NCBI GenBank assembly: GCA_038396605.1
Contig: CP121690.1
Coordinates: forward strand, 2,818,356 to 2,882,355
DNA: 64,000 bases
Origin: Eubacteriales bacterium mix99
GTDB lineage: Bacteria; Bacillota; Clostridia; Caldicoprobacterales; DTU083
Direction of reading: 5' to 3'
Part shown: positions 47,111 through 55,032 of the stretch, in pieces
How the letters are laid out: the number at the start of each line of letters is the position of its first letter
Position numbering within the stretch: position 1 is the stretch's first letter
The notes under the pieces: model-generated
Told to the model about the DNA's origin: nothing
The model's input: the letters and a program-made list of their open reading frames with translations, nothing else
Database searches by the model: none
Made by a program: the position numbers and the translations under genes

Positions 47111-47282
47111 GACATACACCCCCCATATATTCTATGCACGGAAGCAGCGAACTGTGACCACACAGGGCGCATGGCATGGCTCCTTTTTACCTGCTTTACT
47201 TTTGGGAAATGCCATAATATAATTGTTATGAAATTTCTACTACATTACATGCATGTATCGGAGTACATGCTTCGGAGGTATT

Positions 47283-50219
47283 ATGGATAAGAGAAATGAA
47301 AACAAGGGAAAGGAACATAAAAAGCGGATTCCATTGGTGGAGACCATCCAACAGAATCTGACAGAAAGGAAGAAGCCTTCCGGTTTCCTGCTTTCCGTAC
47401 TGATTACCACCATCAAACTCTTTGTTATATTCCTTCTCATCCTGGGATTCTCCGGATTCGGTGCGGTCCTTGGCGTTGCAAAGGCTTATGTGGATGGAAC
47501 CCCCGCCCTGGATGTAAACCGCATCGAGGATCAGAGTCTGACCTCCTTTCTATATGACAGGAACGGGGACCTGATTACGGAATACAATGGTCTGGAACAT
47601 CGTATCTGGGCCAGCCTGGATGAGATACCCAGGAATGTTCAAAATGCCCTGATTGCCACGGAAGATGTGAGGTTTTATGCTCATAACGGGCTGGATTACA
47701 AGCGGCTGGCCGGCGCTTTTTTCAACAATCTGAAAAGTGAATCAGTACAGGGCGGCAGCACTATTACCCAACAGCTGGTAAAGAACACCATGCTGAGCAT
47801 GGAGCAGACCTATAAGCGCAAAATACAGGAAGCTTACCTGTCCCTTCAACTGGAAAAGGAATACAGCAAGGACGAAATCCTGGAAGCTTATCTGAACACC
47901 ATTTATCTTGGCAGCGGCAACTACGGCGTCAAAGTCGCCGCGGAGGACTATTTCGGCAAGGATTTGAAGGATCTGAACCTGAGGGAAAGCGCCGTTCTCA
48001 TCGGCATCACCAAAAATCCCTACCGTTATGACCCAAGACTCAACTTCTACAGCAGGGAGAAGCCGGAAGTCACCTATAAAAGGACGAATCTTGTCCTTCA
48101 GCTGATGTATGAAAATGGCTTTCTGAGCAAATCGGATTATGAGAATGCCAGATTTGACGAGAAGAACCCGTCTGATCCAAAAAATAAAGAATTTCAGGTG
48201 ATTGAACAATCCAGCAATCAGAAGCTTTACGATTATCCCTACTTTGTGGAATATGCCATACAGGATCTGACCGAAGCACTGATGAAGCAAAACGGCTGGG
48301 AAGGAAAAGAAGGACGGCAAAAGGCCAACAATATGATTCTGAACGGCGGACTGAAGATCTATACCACTATGGATCCGGCCATTCAGAAGACAACAGAGGA
48401 TACCATTTACCATTTCAATGGATACCCGCGGACCGCCAAGGCAAAGGACAGCGTTAAGCGGGAGCAGCACGGGGACAGGATGATGGATGTCGCTCAGCCG
48501 CAGGCTTCCGCAGTGGTAATGGATCACCATACCGGCGAGCTGCAGGCGATCGTCGGCGGCAGGATGGAACCCAAGGAGCAATTCTGGAGCAACCGGGCAA
48601 GGCTCCCCTGGGCACCTGGTTCTTCCATCAAACCCCTGGCCGTCTATGCCCCCTTTATCGAGGCAGGATATCCCGGAGGAATTATCCTGGAAGACGTTCC
48701 GGTTTCCATTAAGGGATGGAACGGAGGCAAGGGCTTTCCTTCCAACAACAACGCCAGCAAATACTATGGGCCGGTGCCTTTGCGGAAGGCCATTGAGCAA
48801 TCCTACAACGTATCTGCTGCACGGACCGTTCTGGAACGGGTCGGTACCGATTATTCCATGAAAAAGCTGAAGGAGCTTGGCATTACCGAGCCGCGCTATG
48901 TGGAAACCGCTCTTCCCTCCAACCTTGCCCTGGGCAGCGACCCGATCAATATGATCGAACTGACAGCTGCCTATGGCACACTGGCAAACAAAGGGAATTA
49001 TCAGAAGCCCATCTCCATCCGGAAGGTGCTGGACAAGGACGGCAAGGTGATTCTGGACAACGAATCCCGGCAGAAAGTCTCCGTATTCAAGGAAAGCACT
49101 GCCTTTATCATGACGGATCTGTTGGAAAACGCCATAAACAAAGGAACAGGAACCCGGGCAAAGTTCAGCGGGATGTCCATCGCCGGCAAGACCGGTACCA
49201 ACAGTGATTACCACGGCGTGTTTTTTGGCGGCTATACCCCTTATTATACAACCACGGTGGTGATCGCACCGGACAATCACAATGTCTCCCTGCTGCATGG
49301 AGCCAGCGGTGGTAAATTTGCTGCTCCTCTCTGGAAGGAAATCATGCAGCCGATCCATAAGGGCCTTGCCAACAAGCCGTTTTATGACCATACTCCGCAA
49401 GGCATCCGGTCCGTCCGGGTCTGCGCATTGTCCGGCAAACTGCCAAACGGAAACTGCAAGGAAACCGTTACAGAGTATTTCCCGGCCGGTGCCGTGCCAA
49501 AGAAGAAATGCGACATGCATCAGGAATACACGGTTTGTTCGTCCTCCGGCAAGCTTCCTACTCCTTATTGTCCGAAGGATCAGCTGAAAGTCAGCTCCGT
49601 TGTGGTGATTCCAAAAGACTCTGTCTATCAGAAACTGTCGGACGAACAGCTGCAGAAGTATATTCCCGGCGCATTCCGTTCCCTGACTTCCCTGGACTCT
49701 TACGACTACAACAACCCAAAACAGCGAGGTGCCTTCTGCCCGATCCACGGAGAGAACTGGAAACAGAACGAAGGGCAGTTCAATCAGCTGGTTTCCGAAG
49801 CTAATCAGCTGATCCGCCAGGTCCGGGAAAGCATAAAGCAATATTCCGGTCAAATGAGTGCACAGGATAAAGATGCTCTGGAAACAGCGATCAACAAGCT
49901 GAAGGAAGCCCTGAGTGCAAATACACCTTCAAAGGAAGGATCCGGCATGGACACCGGAAAAGTAAAAACGGAAATGGGCAACCTGCGGGCGATTCACGAA
50001 AAGATCCTCAGCCGGATCCCGAAGGAACCCGCCAAAGATCCGGGTATTCCCCCGAATCCCGACAGTACCGACAATCCGGAGGATGAAAAAGGAGAAGAAA
50101 ACAATCCCGATAAAAGCCCGGATCCCGGTGCGGTAACTCCTGTAACACCAAACCCGTCTTCGGGAAAAGAAACGGATCAACAGCAAAAGCAAAAAGATCA
50201 AACAATTGACAACAAATAA
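47283..50219 (+). CDS. Class A penicillin-binding protein, 978 aa
   Basis: Bifunctional peptidoglycan synthase anchored by one membrane segment (about 35-67). The GT51 glycosyltransferase domain has ALIATEDVRFYAHNGLDYKR with the catalytic Glu, and GGSTITQQLVKNTML. The transpeptidase domain has SxxK in PGSSIKPLAVY, SYN in IEQSYNVSA, and KTG in AGKTGTNSDYHG. The C terminus carries two short Cys-containing repeats (LSGKLPNGNCKE, SSGKLPTPYCPK) and then a Gln/Lys-rich coiled region and a Pro/Asp-rich tail. Start at ATG 47283, with GGAGG close upstream. It is followed by a strong terminator. Confidence 0.94.
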   Translation: MDKRNENKGKEHKKRIPLVETIQQNLTERKKPSGFLLSVLITTIKLFVIFLLILGFSGFGAVLGVAKAYVDGTPALDVNRIEDQSLTSFLYDRNGDLITEYNGLEHRIWASLDEIPRNVQNALIATEDVRFYAHNGLDYKRLAGAFFNNLKSESVQGGSTITQQLVKNTMLSMEQTYKRKIQEAYLSLQLEKEYSKDEILEAYLNTIYLGSGNYGVKVAAEDYFGKDLKDLNLRESAVLIGITKNPYRYDPRLNFYSREKPEVTYKRTNLVLQLMYENGFLSKSDYENARFDEKNPSDPKNKEFQVIEQSSNQKLYDYPYFVEYAIQDLTEALMKQNGWEGKEGRQKANNMILNGGLKIYTTMDPAIQKTTEDTIYHFNGYPRTAKAKDSVKREQHGDRMMDVAQPQASAVVMDHHTGELQAIVGGRMEPKEQFWSNRARLPWAPGSSIKPLAVYAPFIEAGYPGGIILEDVPVSIKGWNGGKGFPSNNNASKYYGPVPLRKAIEQSYNVSAARTVLERVGTDYSMKKLKELGITEPRYVETALPSNLALGSDPINMIELTAAYGTLANKGNYQKPISIRKVLDKDGKVILDNESRQKVSVFKESTAFIMTDLLENAINKGTGTRAKFSGMSIAGKTGTNSDYHGVFFGGYTPYYTTTVVIAPDNHNVSLLHGASGGKFAAPLWKEIMQPIHKGLANKPFYDHTPQGIRSVRVCALSGKLPNGNCKETVTEYFPAGAVPKKKCDMHQEYTVCSSSGKLPTPYCPKDQLKVSSVVVIPKDSVYQKLSDEQLQKYIPGAFRSLTSLDSYDYNNPKQRGAFCPIHGENWKQNEGQFNQLVSEANQLIRQVRESIKQYSGQMSAQDKDALETAINKLKEALSANTPSKEGSGMDTGKVKTEMGNLRAIHEKILSRIPKEPAKDPGIPPNPDSTDNPEDEKGEENNPDKSPDPGAVTPVTPNPSSGKETDQQQKQKDQTIDNK

Positions 50220-50240
50220 ACCATATAAGGAAGCATAACG

Positions 50241-50270
50241 AAAGAAGAGAGGATCCTCTCTTCTTTTTTG
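50241..50270 (+). terminator. Rho-independent terminator after penicillin-binding protein gene
   Basis: AAGAAGAGAGGATCCTCTCTTCTT is a self-complementary stem of about ten base pairs followed by TTTTTTG. It lies 22 bases after the stop codon and, being symmetric, could also act on the minus strand. Confidence 0.88.
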
Positions 50271-50288
50271 TCCCTGTCCGGAGTATCG

Positions 50289-50525
50289 TCACAGCCCATT
50301 CCGGACAGCAGACACAGACGAAGGACAGTATGTGCGGACAGCCGATCCCTCCGCCCGAAAAGCCTTCTCCTCCGCCTCTGCACGTATAAATCTGGCACCC
50401 GTATAGGTTTTCTCCTGGTTCGCACGACGACTCAGAATGGACCAGAGGGAAACCGTGCCGATTGCCAGGACGACAACAATCAAAACAACCGTCCAGCGAA
50501 TGGACTTCTTATTCCATATTTTCAT
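50289..50525 (-). CDS. Small single-pass membrane protein, 78 aa
   Basis: Not recognised. From the ATG at 50525 (AAGGA a few bases upstream) it has one membrane segment (WTVVLIVVVLAIGTVSLWSIL, about 12-32) and a polar C-terminal half ending SSVSAVRNGL. It lies downstream of sigF on the same strand, about 100 bases away, and ends close to the terminator of the convergent penicillin-binding protein gene. Coding is plausible from the ribosome-binding site and topology but not proven. Confidence 0.5.
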   Translation of the reverse strand: MKIWNKKSIRWTVVLIVVVLAIGTVSLWSILSRRANQEKTYTGARFIRAEAEEKAFRAEGSAVRTYCPSSVSAVRNGL

Positions 50526-50621
50526 AGAATCCTTCCCCACCACAATTTGTTATCCAGGCTTTTGTTATTGTATACAGGATTTGGATTTTTATTCAAAGCT
50601 ATTCTATGATGGGAATGCCTT

Positions 50622-51383
50622 CTACATCATCTCTCTCATTTTCAACAGAACTTTTTTTTCAATGCGCGAGACCTGAACCTGCGAAATTCCCAATTGCTCC
50701 GCAATTTCGCTCTGGGTTTTATCACGAAAATACCGGAGGGTGATAATGGTTCTTTCCCTTTCATCCAGTCTGGAAAGAAGATCCTTCAATGTAATGTGCT
50801 CCAGGGTATCCTCCGCCTGGTTGCTGTTCTCCGACATTTTATCAATCAGCAGAATGGGATTGTCATCGTCCTCATATATAACGTCGTAAATGGAGGCCGG
50901 AGTCTGCACCGCTTCCATTGCATAGACGATATCCTCGGAGGTCGTGCCCACGGCATCTGCGATCTCCTGGATGCTGGGATCCCTGTTCCATTTGGCCTTC
51001 AGCTGTTCCCTGGCGGATACCGCCCTGCTCACAAGCTCCTTGAGGGAACGGCTTACCTTGATCATTCCATCGTCTCTCAAAAACCGCTTGATTTCCCCCA
51101 CAATCATGGGAACGGCATAGGTGGAAAACTGTACGTTGTATTTCGGATCGTAGTTTTGAATTGCCTTGATCAGGCCGATGGACCCAAGCTGAAACAGATC
51201 TTCATACTCATAGCCCCGGTTCAGGAATTTTTTCACCAGGCTCTTGACAAGGGCGATGTTCCTGCGGACCAGAATATCCTTCGCATTCTCATCGCCATTC
51301 TGTGCCTGTTCGATCAGGGCAAGGGTTTCTTCATGAGTAAGAAGACGCCGCTCCCCGTCCTGAAAATCTGACATGGTACTCAT
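50622..51383 (-). CDS. sigF: RNA polymerase sigma factor SigF
   Basis: First forespore-specific sigma factor, 253 residues. Region 2 is [48 protein letters not shown]; region 3 is [14 protein letters not shown]; region 4 is [33 protein letters not shown]. The start overlaps the spoIIAB stop as ATGA. Held inactive by SpoIIAB until SpoIIAA is dephosphorylated after asymmetric division. SigF rather than SigG because of its place in the spoIIA operon. Confidence 0.95.
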   Translation of the reverse strand: MSTMSDFQDGERRLLTHEETLALIEQAQNGDENAKDILVRRNIALVKSLVKKFLNRGYEYEDLFQLGSIGLIKAIQNYDPKYNVQFSTYAVPMIVGEIKRFLRDDGMIKVSRSLKELVSRAVSAREQLKAKWNRDPSIQEIADAVGTTSEDIVYAMEAVQTPASIYDVIYEDDDNPILLIDKMSENSNQAEDTLEHITLKDLLSRLDERERTIITLRYFRDKTQSEIAEQLGISQVQVSRIEKKVLLKMREMM

Positions 51384-51832
51384 CCGTCTTTCCCCATTTC
51401 AGCCGCATCGCTCCGGATCCGTTTCACCATTCGGACCCTGGTACCCTGACCAGGAGCAGAGCTCACCTCCACCTCATCCATAAAAGTCTCCATTACGGTA
51501 AATCCCATACCGGATCGTTCCAGCTCCGGTTTTGAGGTATACAGGGGCTGCCTGGCCAACTCCACATCCTCAATCCCCCGGCCATGGTCGATGACTTCAA
51601 TCGTCACAGAATGATCATCGATCTGTGTAATGACCCGGACCCATTCATTTGGACTGTCGTATCCATGTATGATAGCGTTGGTAACGGCTTCCGACACCGC
51701 AGTCTTGATATCGGCGATCTCCTCCAGAGTCGGGTCCAGCTGGGATGCAAAGGCAGCCACCGCCACTCTGGCAAAGGATTCATTCTGGGATCTGCTTAAA
51801 AACTCCATTTTCATCTCGTTTCTGCTATTCAT
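51380..51832 (-). CDS. spoIIAB: Anti-sigma-F factor and kinase SpoIIAB
   Basis: 150-residue GHKL-family protein kinase that binds SigF and phosphorylates SpoIIAA. N box with the catalytic Glu in [20 protein letters not shown]1 box [13 protein letters not shown]2 region [16 protein letters not shown]3-like [12 protein letters not shown]. It overlaps spoIIAA upstream and sigF downstream by four bases each (ATGA in both cases), so the three proteins are made in fixed ratio. Confidence 0.95.
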   Translation of the reverse strand: MNSRNEMKMEFLSRSQNESFARVAVAAFASQLDPTLEEIADIKTAVSEAVTNAIIHGYDSPNEWVRVITQIDDHSVTIEVIDHGRGIEDVELARQPLYTSKPELERSGMGFTVMETFMDEVEVSSAPGQGTRVRMVKRIRSDAAEMGKDG

Positions 51833-52179
51833 TGCGTTTTCCCCCTTATGCCTTTTATCGCGTCCTGAACGGTATCATACACCTTCAATATCCGATAGAG
51901 TCCGGAAACCTCCAGCATTCTCTCCAGCTGCGCATTGATGTTGGTGATGCAGACCTGCCCATTCCGTTCCCGTATGGTTTTATACCTTCCGATAAAAACA
52001 CCAATGCCGGAACTGTCCATAAAATACAGATTACTGAGATCCAGAATCAGATTTCGAATGGAAGTATCATCCAGCTGCTTGTCCAGGGCATTCCGGATGT
52101 CATCTGCGTGGTGATGATCCAGCTCTCCCTCCAGCTTTACAATCAAAATATCCTTTTTCCTCCTGTTGTTCATCAGCAA
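51829..52179 (-). CDS. spoIIAA: Anti-sigma-F factor antagonist SpoIIAA
   Basis: 116-residue STAS-domain protein. [22 protein letters not shown] opens the fold, and [17 protein letters not shown] carries the Ser phosphorylated by SpoIIAB. TTG at 52179 is chosen: AGGAGG stands exactly eight bases before it and the length matches Bacillus SpoIIAA. An open frame continues to 52302, but a SigH-type promoter at 52240-52264 lies inside that extension, so the longer start would not be on the transcript. Confidence 0.93.
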   Translation of the reverse strand: MLMNNRRKKDILIVKLEGELDHHHADDIRNALDKQLDDTSIRNLILDLSNLYFMDSSGIGVFIGRYKTIRERNGQVCITNINAQLERMLEVSGLYRILKVYDTVQDAIKGIRGKTQ

Positions 52180-52239
52180 GGTCCCTGCCTCCTTTGCCCA
52201 GTCCCCTGAAATCATATATTTGAAATCATTCATTGATAT

Positions 52240-52264
52240 ATTCTTCAATGGGCAGGAATATCCT
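52240..52264 (-). promoter_or_regulatory. SigH-type promoter of the spoIIA operon
   Basis: On the minus strand AGGATAT (52258-52264) and AGAAT (52240-52244) are 13 bases apart, fitting the SigH consensus AGGAWWT and RGAAT. spoIIA is transcribed by SigH in Bacillus and Clostridia, and the box lies about 60 bases before the SpoIIAA start. Confidence 0.75.
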
Positions 52265-52300
52265 TCCACGAATTGTGACTTATTTTGGAATATTTTGGAC

Positions 52301-52334
52301 AAAAAATAAAAACCCCCACGACTTTTGTCGTGAG
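52301..52334 (-). terminator. Rho-independent terminator after 73-aa gene
   Basis: On the minus strand CACGAC-AAAA-GTCGTG (52317-52332) is followed by GGGG and a T-rich run to 52301. It separates the small upstream gene from the spoIIA promoter. Confidence 0.85.
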
Positions 52335-52347
52335 AGTCCCTGTTCTT

Positions 52348-52569
52348 TCAAACTTCCACTTCCTGGATCTCCACCCGGATGGACTGGTGCTTGTTCAAAT
52401 CCTCCAATATGCTGTTCCCATCCGGCCAATCTTTATATTTCTGTCGTTCCTCTTTCGTCAGAATCTTTTTGTCAAGGATTTCCCTTCCGGTTAATTGTCG
52501 ATTGCTGACCAAAGTCTGCATGATAGGCTTGTTTTCCAAAACAGTAAGCAACGCATAGACATATTTCAT
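52348..52569 (-). CDS. Unrecognised small protein, 73 aa
   Basis: No family recognised. From the ATG at 52569 it reads MKYVYALLTVLENKPIM and then a charged stretch (GREILDKKILTKEERQKYKDW) with a predicted helical centre and a beta-like end (IRVEIQEVEV). AAGGAG lies ten bases upstream. The own terminator downstream and ribosome-binding site support a real gene. It stands alone between spoIIA and the bL25-type gene. Confidence 0.65.
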   Translation of the reverse strand: MKYVYALLTVLENKPIMQTLVSNRQLTGREILDKKILTKEERQKYKDWPDGNSILEDLNKHQSIRVEIQEVEV

Positions 52570-52636
52570 ATTTTCCAAGCTCCTTAACATATAATAGCGC
52601 TTACTATTTTACTACAATATGGTACGGAATTCAAGG

Positions 52637-52969
52637 CTATGACAATGGAACCGGTGGGGTTCCATCGGAGATCTCTCCGTCCTCCTGCGCCCTCTGCAGG
52701 TCAATATGGATAATTTCCTTCGAGACGGGATCCCTCTGCAATTCCCGGATTTTCACCGACTGTATCTGTTCATTTAAAGATATATCAAAAACAGCATTTC
52801 TGCCCGTATATCTGATAAAATCATCCACATTCTTTTTTCCAAACAGAACGGGAATTGATTGATTCCCATTATCATACAGTATTCCCGGAATATATCCCTT
52901 ACGTCTCAGTTCTCTTGCCCTGAACTGCGGCATTCGCGGGGAAATCGGGAGCTGTTCCCTGTTGCTCAT
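52637..52969 (-). CDS. rplY: Ribosomal protein bL25-like
   Basis: 110-residue protein with the 5S rRNA-binding fold of bL25: RARELRRKGYIPGILYDNG at the N terminus, FIRYTGRNAVFDISLN in the middle, and IRELQRDPVSKEIIHIDLQR toward the end. It is the short form, without the C-terminal beta domain of CTC/TL5 proteins that Clostridia often have. In Bacillus the CTC version is a general stress protein. It lies alone between ftsH and the 73-aa gene. Confidence 0.85.
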   Translation of the reverse strand: MSNREQLPISPRMPQFRARELRRKGYIPGILYDNGNQSIPVLFGKKNVDDFIRYTGRNAVFDISLNEQIQSVKIRELQRDPVSKEIIHIDLQRAQEDGEISDGTPPVPLS

Positions 52970-53058
52970 GCAATCATCCTTTCATCTTGCTAAAAAATAA
53001 CAGTCCATAGTGTATCCAAAACAACAGGTTTTAAACTCCGCAATGGCTCTTTCAGAAT

Positions 53059-54822
53059 TCATCCCGCTTTTCCATATGCCTGAAGGATAGCATCCAGATC
53101 CCTTTCCTCCAGCGTTTCCCGGGCCAGCAGATTCTCTGCGATAGCTGCCAGGATTCTTCGATTTTCCTGAAGAAGCGCCTGGACTTCCCGATAAAATTGA
53201 TCCATGGTATTCTTACATTCCTGCAATATCTCGTCCTGCACCTGTTGCATCCCGTTTCGGTAAAGGACATCGTAATTCAGCAGGCCTGATTTTGGATTCA
53301 TGCCAAAACGCCTTACCATATTGAGAATGGTTTCCGTAGCCTTCTCCAGGTCATTGGACGCCCCGGTGGTAACATTTTCTTCGCCAAATATGAGCTCTTC
53401 CGCAGCTCTGCCGGCCAAACCGATCCGGATGCTGTTCTCCATATCCTTTTTCCGATAGTACATGCGATCCGGCGGAATGTTCATGCTGAAGCCTCCAGCC
53501 CCCTTTGTACTGGGAATAATCGTGATCCGGGAAACCCGGTTTTCCGGAACCATCAGCCTGGTAACCAATGCATGTCCTGCTTCATGATAGGCTGTGACTT
53601 TTCTGTCCCGTTCGGCAATGGCGCTCCGGTCCTTTTTTTCCGCACCGGCAATGACTGTATAGAATGCCTTGTCCATGTCTTCCGCTGCGATACAGCCGCC
53701 GCCACGCTTTGCTGCAAGGATGGCCGCTTCATTGAGCAGGTTTTCCAGCTTGGCTCCGCTGAAATATACCGTCTGCTGAGCAACTTTTCCCAGATTCACA
53801 CTTTTGTCCATGGGCTTGTTTTCCGCATGAAGCTTCAGTATTTTCAGCCTGCTGCGGATATCCGGGAGCTGAATTTCAATATGCCTGTCAAACCGGCCGG
53901 GCCGCAGCAGGGCTTCGTCCAGTGTATCCAGACGATTGGTGGCCGCAATGACAACAATTCCTTCGTTGTCATGGAAACCGGACATCTCGGACAGCAGGGC
54001 ATTCAGCGTCTGATCCCTCTCCTCATTCCCGCTGCCGTCCGTACTCTCCCTCTTTTTTCCAAGAGCGTCAATTTCATCGATAAAGATAACGCCTTTTCCA
54101 TAACTTCTTGCTTTTTTAAACAGTTCCCGGATCCGACTTGCACCAACCCCAACATAAACCTGGACAAAATCCGAACCGGACACGGCAAAGAAAGGCACTC
54201 CCGCTTCCCCTGCCACCGCTTTGGCCATCAGGGTCTTTCCTGTTCCCGGCGAGCCGTAAAAGATAACGCCCCGGGGCAGACGGGCACCATATTTCGTATA
54301 TTTTTCCGGATTCTGAATGAAATCCACCAGATCCTGAATACTCTCCTTTGCTTCCTCATTGCCGGCAACACTGTCAAAATGAACCGTAGATTTTTCCGGC
54401 TGTATGGAATTCATCGGAGATTTCCCCGGCTTGCCCTGTATTTGTTTTGAGGCATTCCGCTGAACCGTAAAGATCAAAAATCCAAAGAGACTCATCATAA
54501 GCACCGCACCAATGATCTGCGAGCCTCGGATCTGGCCTGCCTTCTCGTCCACAGCTATGTTTTCCCTCAGCAGAATCTCCTTCAGGTCCTCCCTGCGTGG
54601 ATTGTCCGTGAGAAACGGCTTTCCGTCTTTGAAGACTCCCTTGATCCAATCCTCGTCCGTAAGATAGACCTTTTTTACTTTTTCCTCCTGAACAGCCTTC
54701 CGGAATGCATTATATGTGATTTTCTCCGGTTCCGGCATCCTTCGCTGCAGGAGAACCGTCAAAACAGAAGCAGACAGAATCAGAACTACCAGTATGATAA
54801 TAATTTTCTTCTTTCTTTTCAA
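53059..54822 (-). CDS. ftsH: FtsH-family ATP-dependent zinc metalloprotease, divergent
   Basis: Membrane-anchored AAA+ protease of 587 residues. Two membrane segments (IIIILVVLILSASVLTVLLQ near 5-25 and IIGAVLMMSLFGFLIFTV near 103-120) flank a small external domain. Walker A GSPGTGKTLMAKA, Walker B GVIFIDEIDALGK, the SRH region NRLDTLDEALLRPGRFDRHI, zinc site HEAGHALV and the third ligand in GASNDLEKATE. The pore loop reads FVQVYVGVGASR rather than the usual FVEMFVGVGASR, and the C terminus is short. It may be a second, specialised FtsH. Divergent from the next penicillin-binding protein. Confidence 0.92.
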   Translation of the reverse strand: MKRKKKIIIILVVLILSASVLTVLLQRRMPEPEKITYNAFRKAVQEEKVKKVYLTDEDWIKGVFKDGKPFLTDNPRREDLKEILLRENIAVDEKAGQIRGSQIIGAVLMMSLFGFLIFTVQRNASKQIQGKPGKSPMNSIQPEKSTVHFDSVAGNEEAKESIQDLVDFIQNPEKYTKYGARLPRGVIFYGSPGTGKTLMAKAVAGEAGVPFFAVSGSDFVQVYVGVGASRIRELFKKARSYGKGVIFIDEIDALGKKRESTDGSGNEERDQTLNALLSEMSGFHDNEGIVVIAATNRLDTLDEALLRPGRFDRHIEIQLPDIRSRLKILKLHAENKPMDKSVNLGKVAQQTVYFSGAKLENLLNEAAILAAKRGGGCIAAEDMDKAFYTVIAGAEKKDRSAIAERDRKVTAYHEAGHALVTRLMVPENRVSRITIIPSTKGAGGFSMNIPPDRMYYRKKDMENSIRIGLAGRAAEELIFGEENVTTGASNDLEKATETILNMVRRFGMNPKSGLLNYDVLYRNGMQQVQDEILQECKNTMDQFYREVQALLQENRRILAAIAENLLARETLEERDLDAILQAYGKAG

Positions 54823-54930
54823 TTCTTCCTCCTCCCTTCCTTCTCAAACAAATATCCAAAATTTTATGATCAAAACAGCGTTTTCTAGTTTACATAATAT
54901 ATAACGTCTATTTATTATACACGCTATGAC

Positions 54931-54959
54931 TTGATAAGTCCACCATAACATTGTAAAAT
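54931..54959 (+). promoter_or_regulatory. SigA-type promoter for second class A penicillin-binding protein
   Basis: TTGATA (54931-54936) and TAAAAT (54954-54959) are 17 bases apart, 74 bases before the ATG at 55033. Each differs from consensus at one position. Confidence 0.65.
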
Positions 54960-55032
54960 GGTTTAGCTGTATTCTTAAATGGACAAAATATTAGATGGAA
55001 TAATATCTGTCAAACCAAGGAAGGTGCAGAAT

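Noticed and set aside
47742-49853. 703-residue open frame on the minus strand opposite the first penicillin-binding protein
   Set aside because: Antisense shadow of a gene with clear GT51 and transpeptidase motifs.
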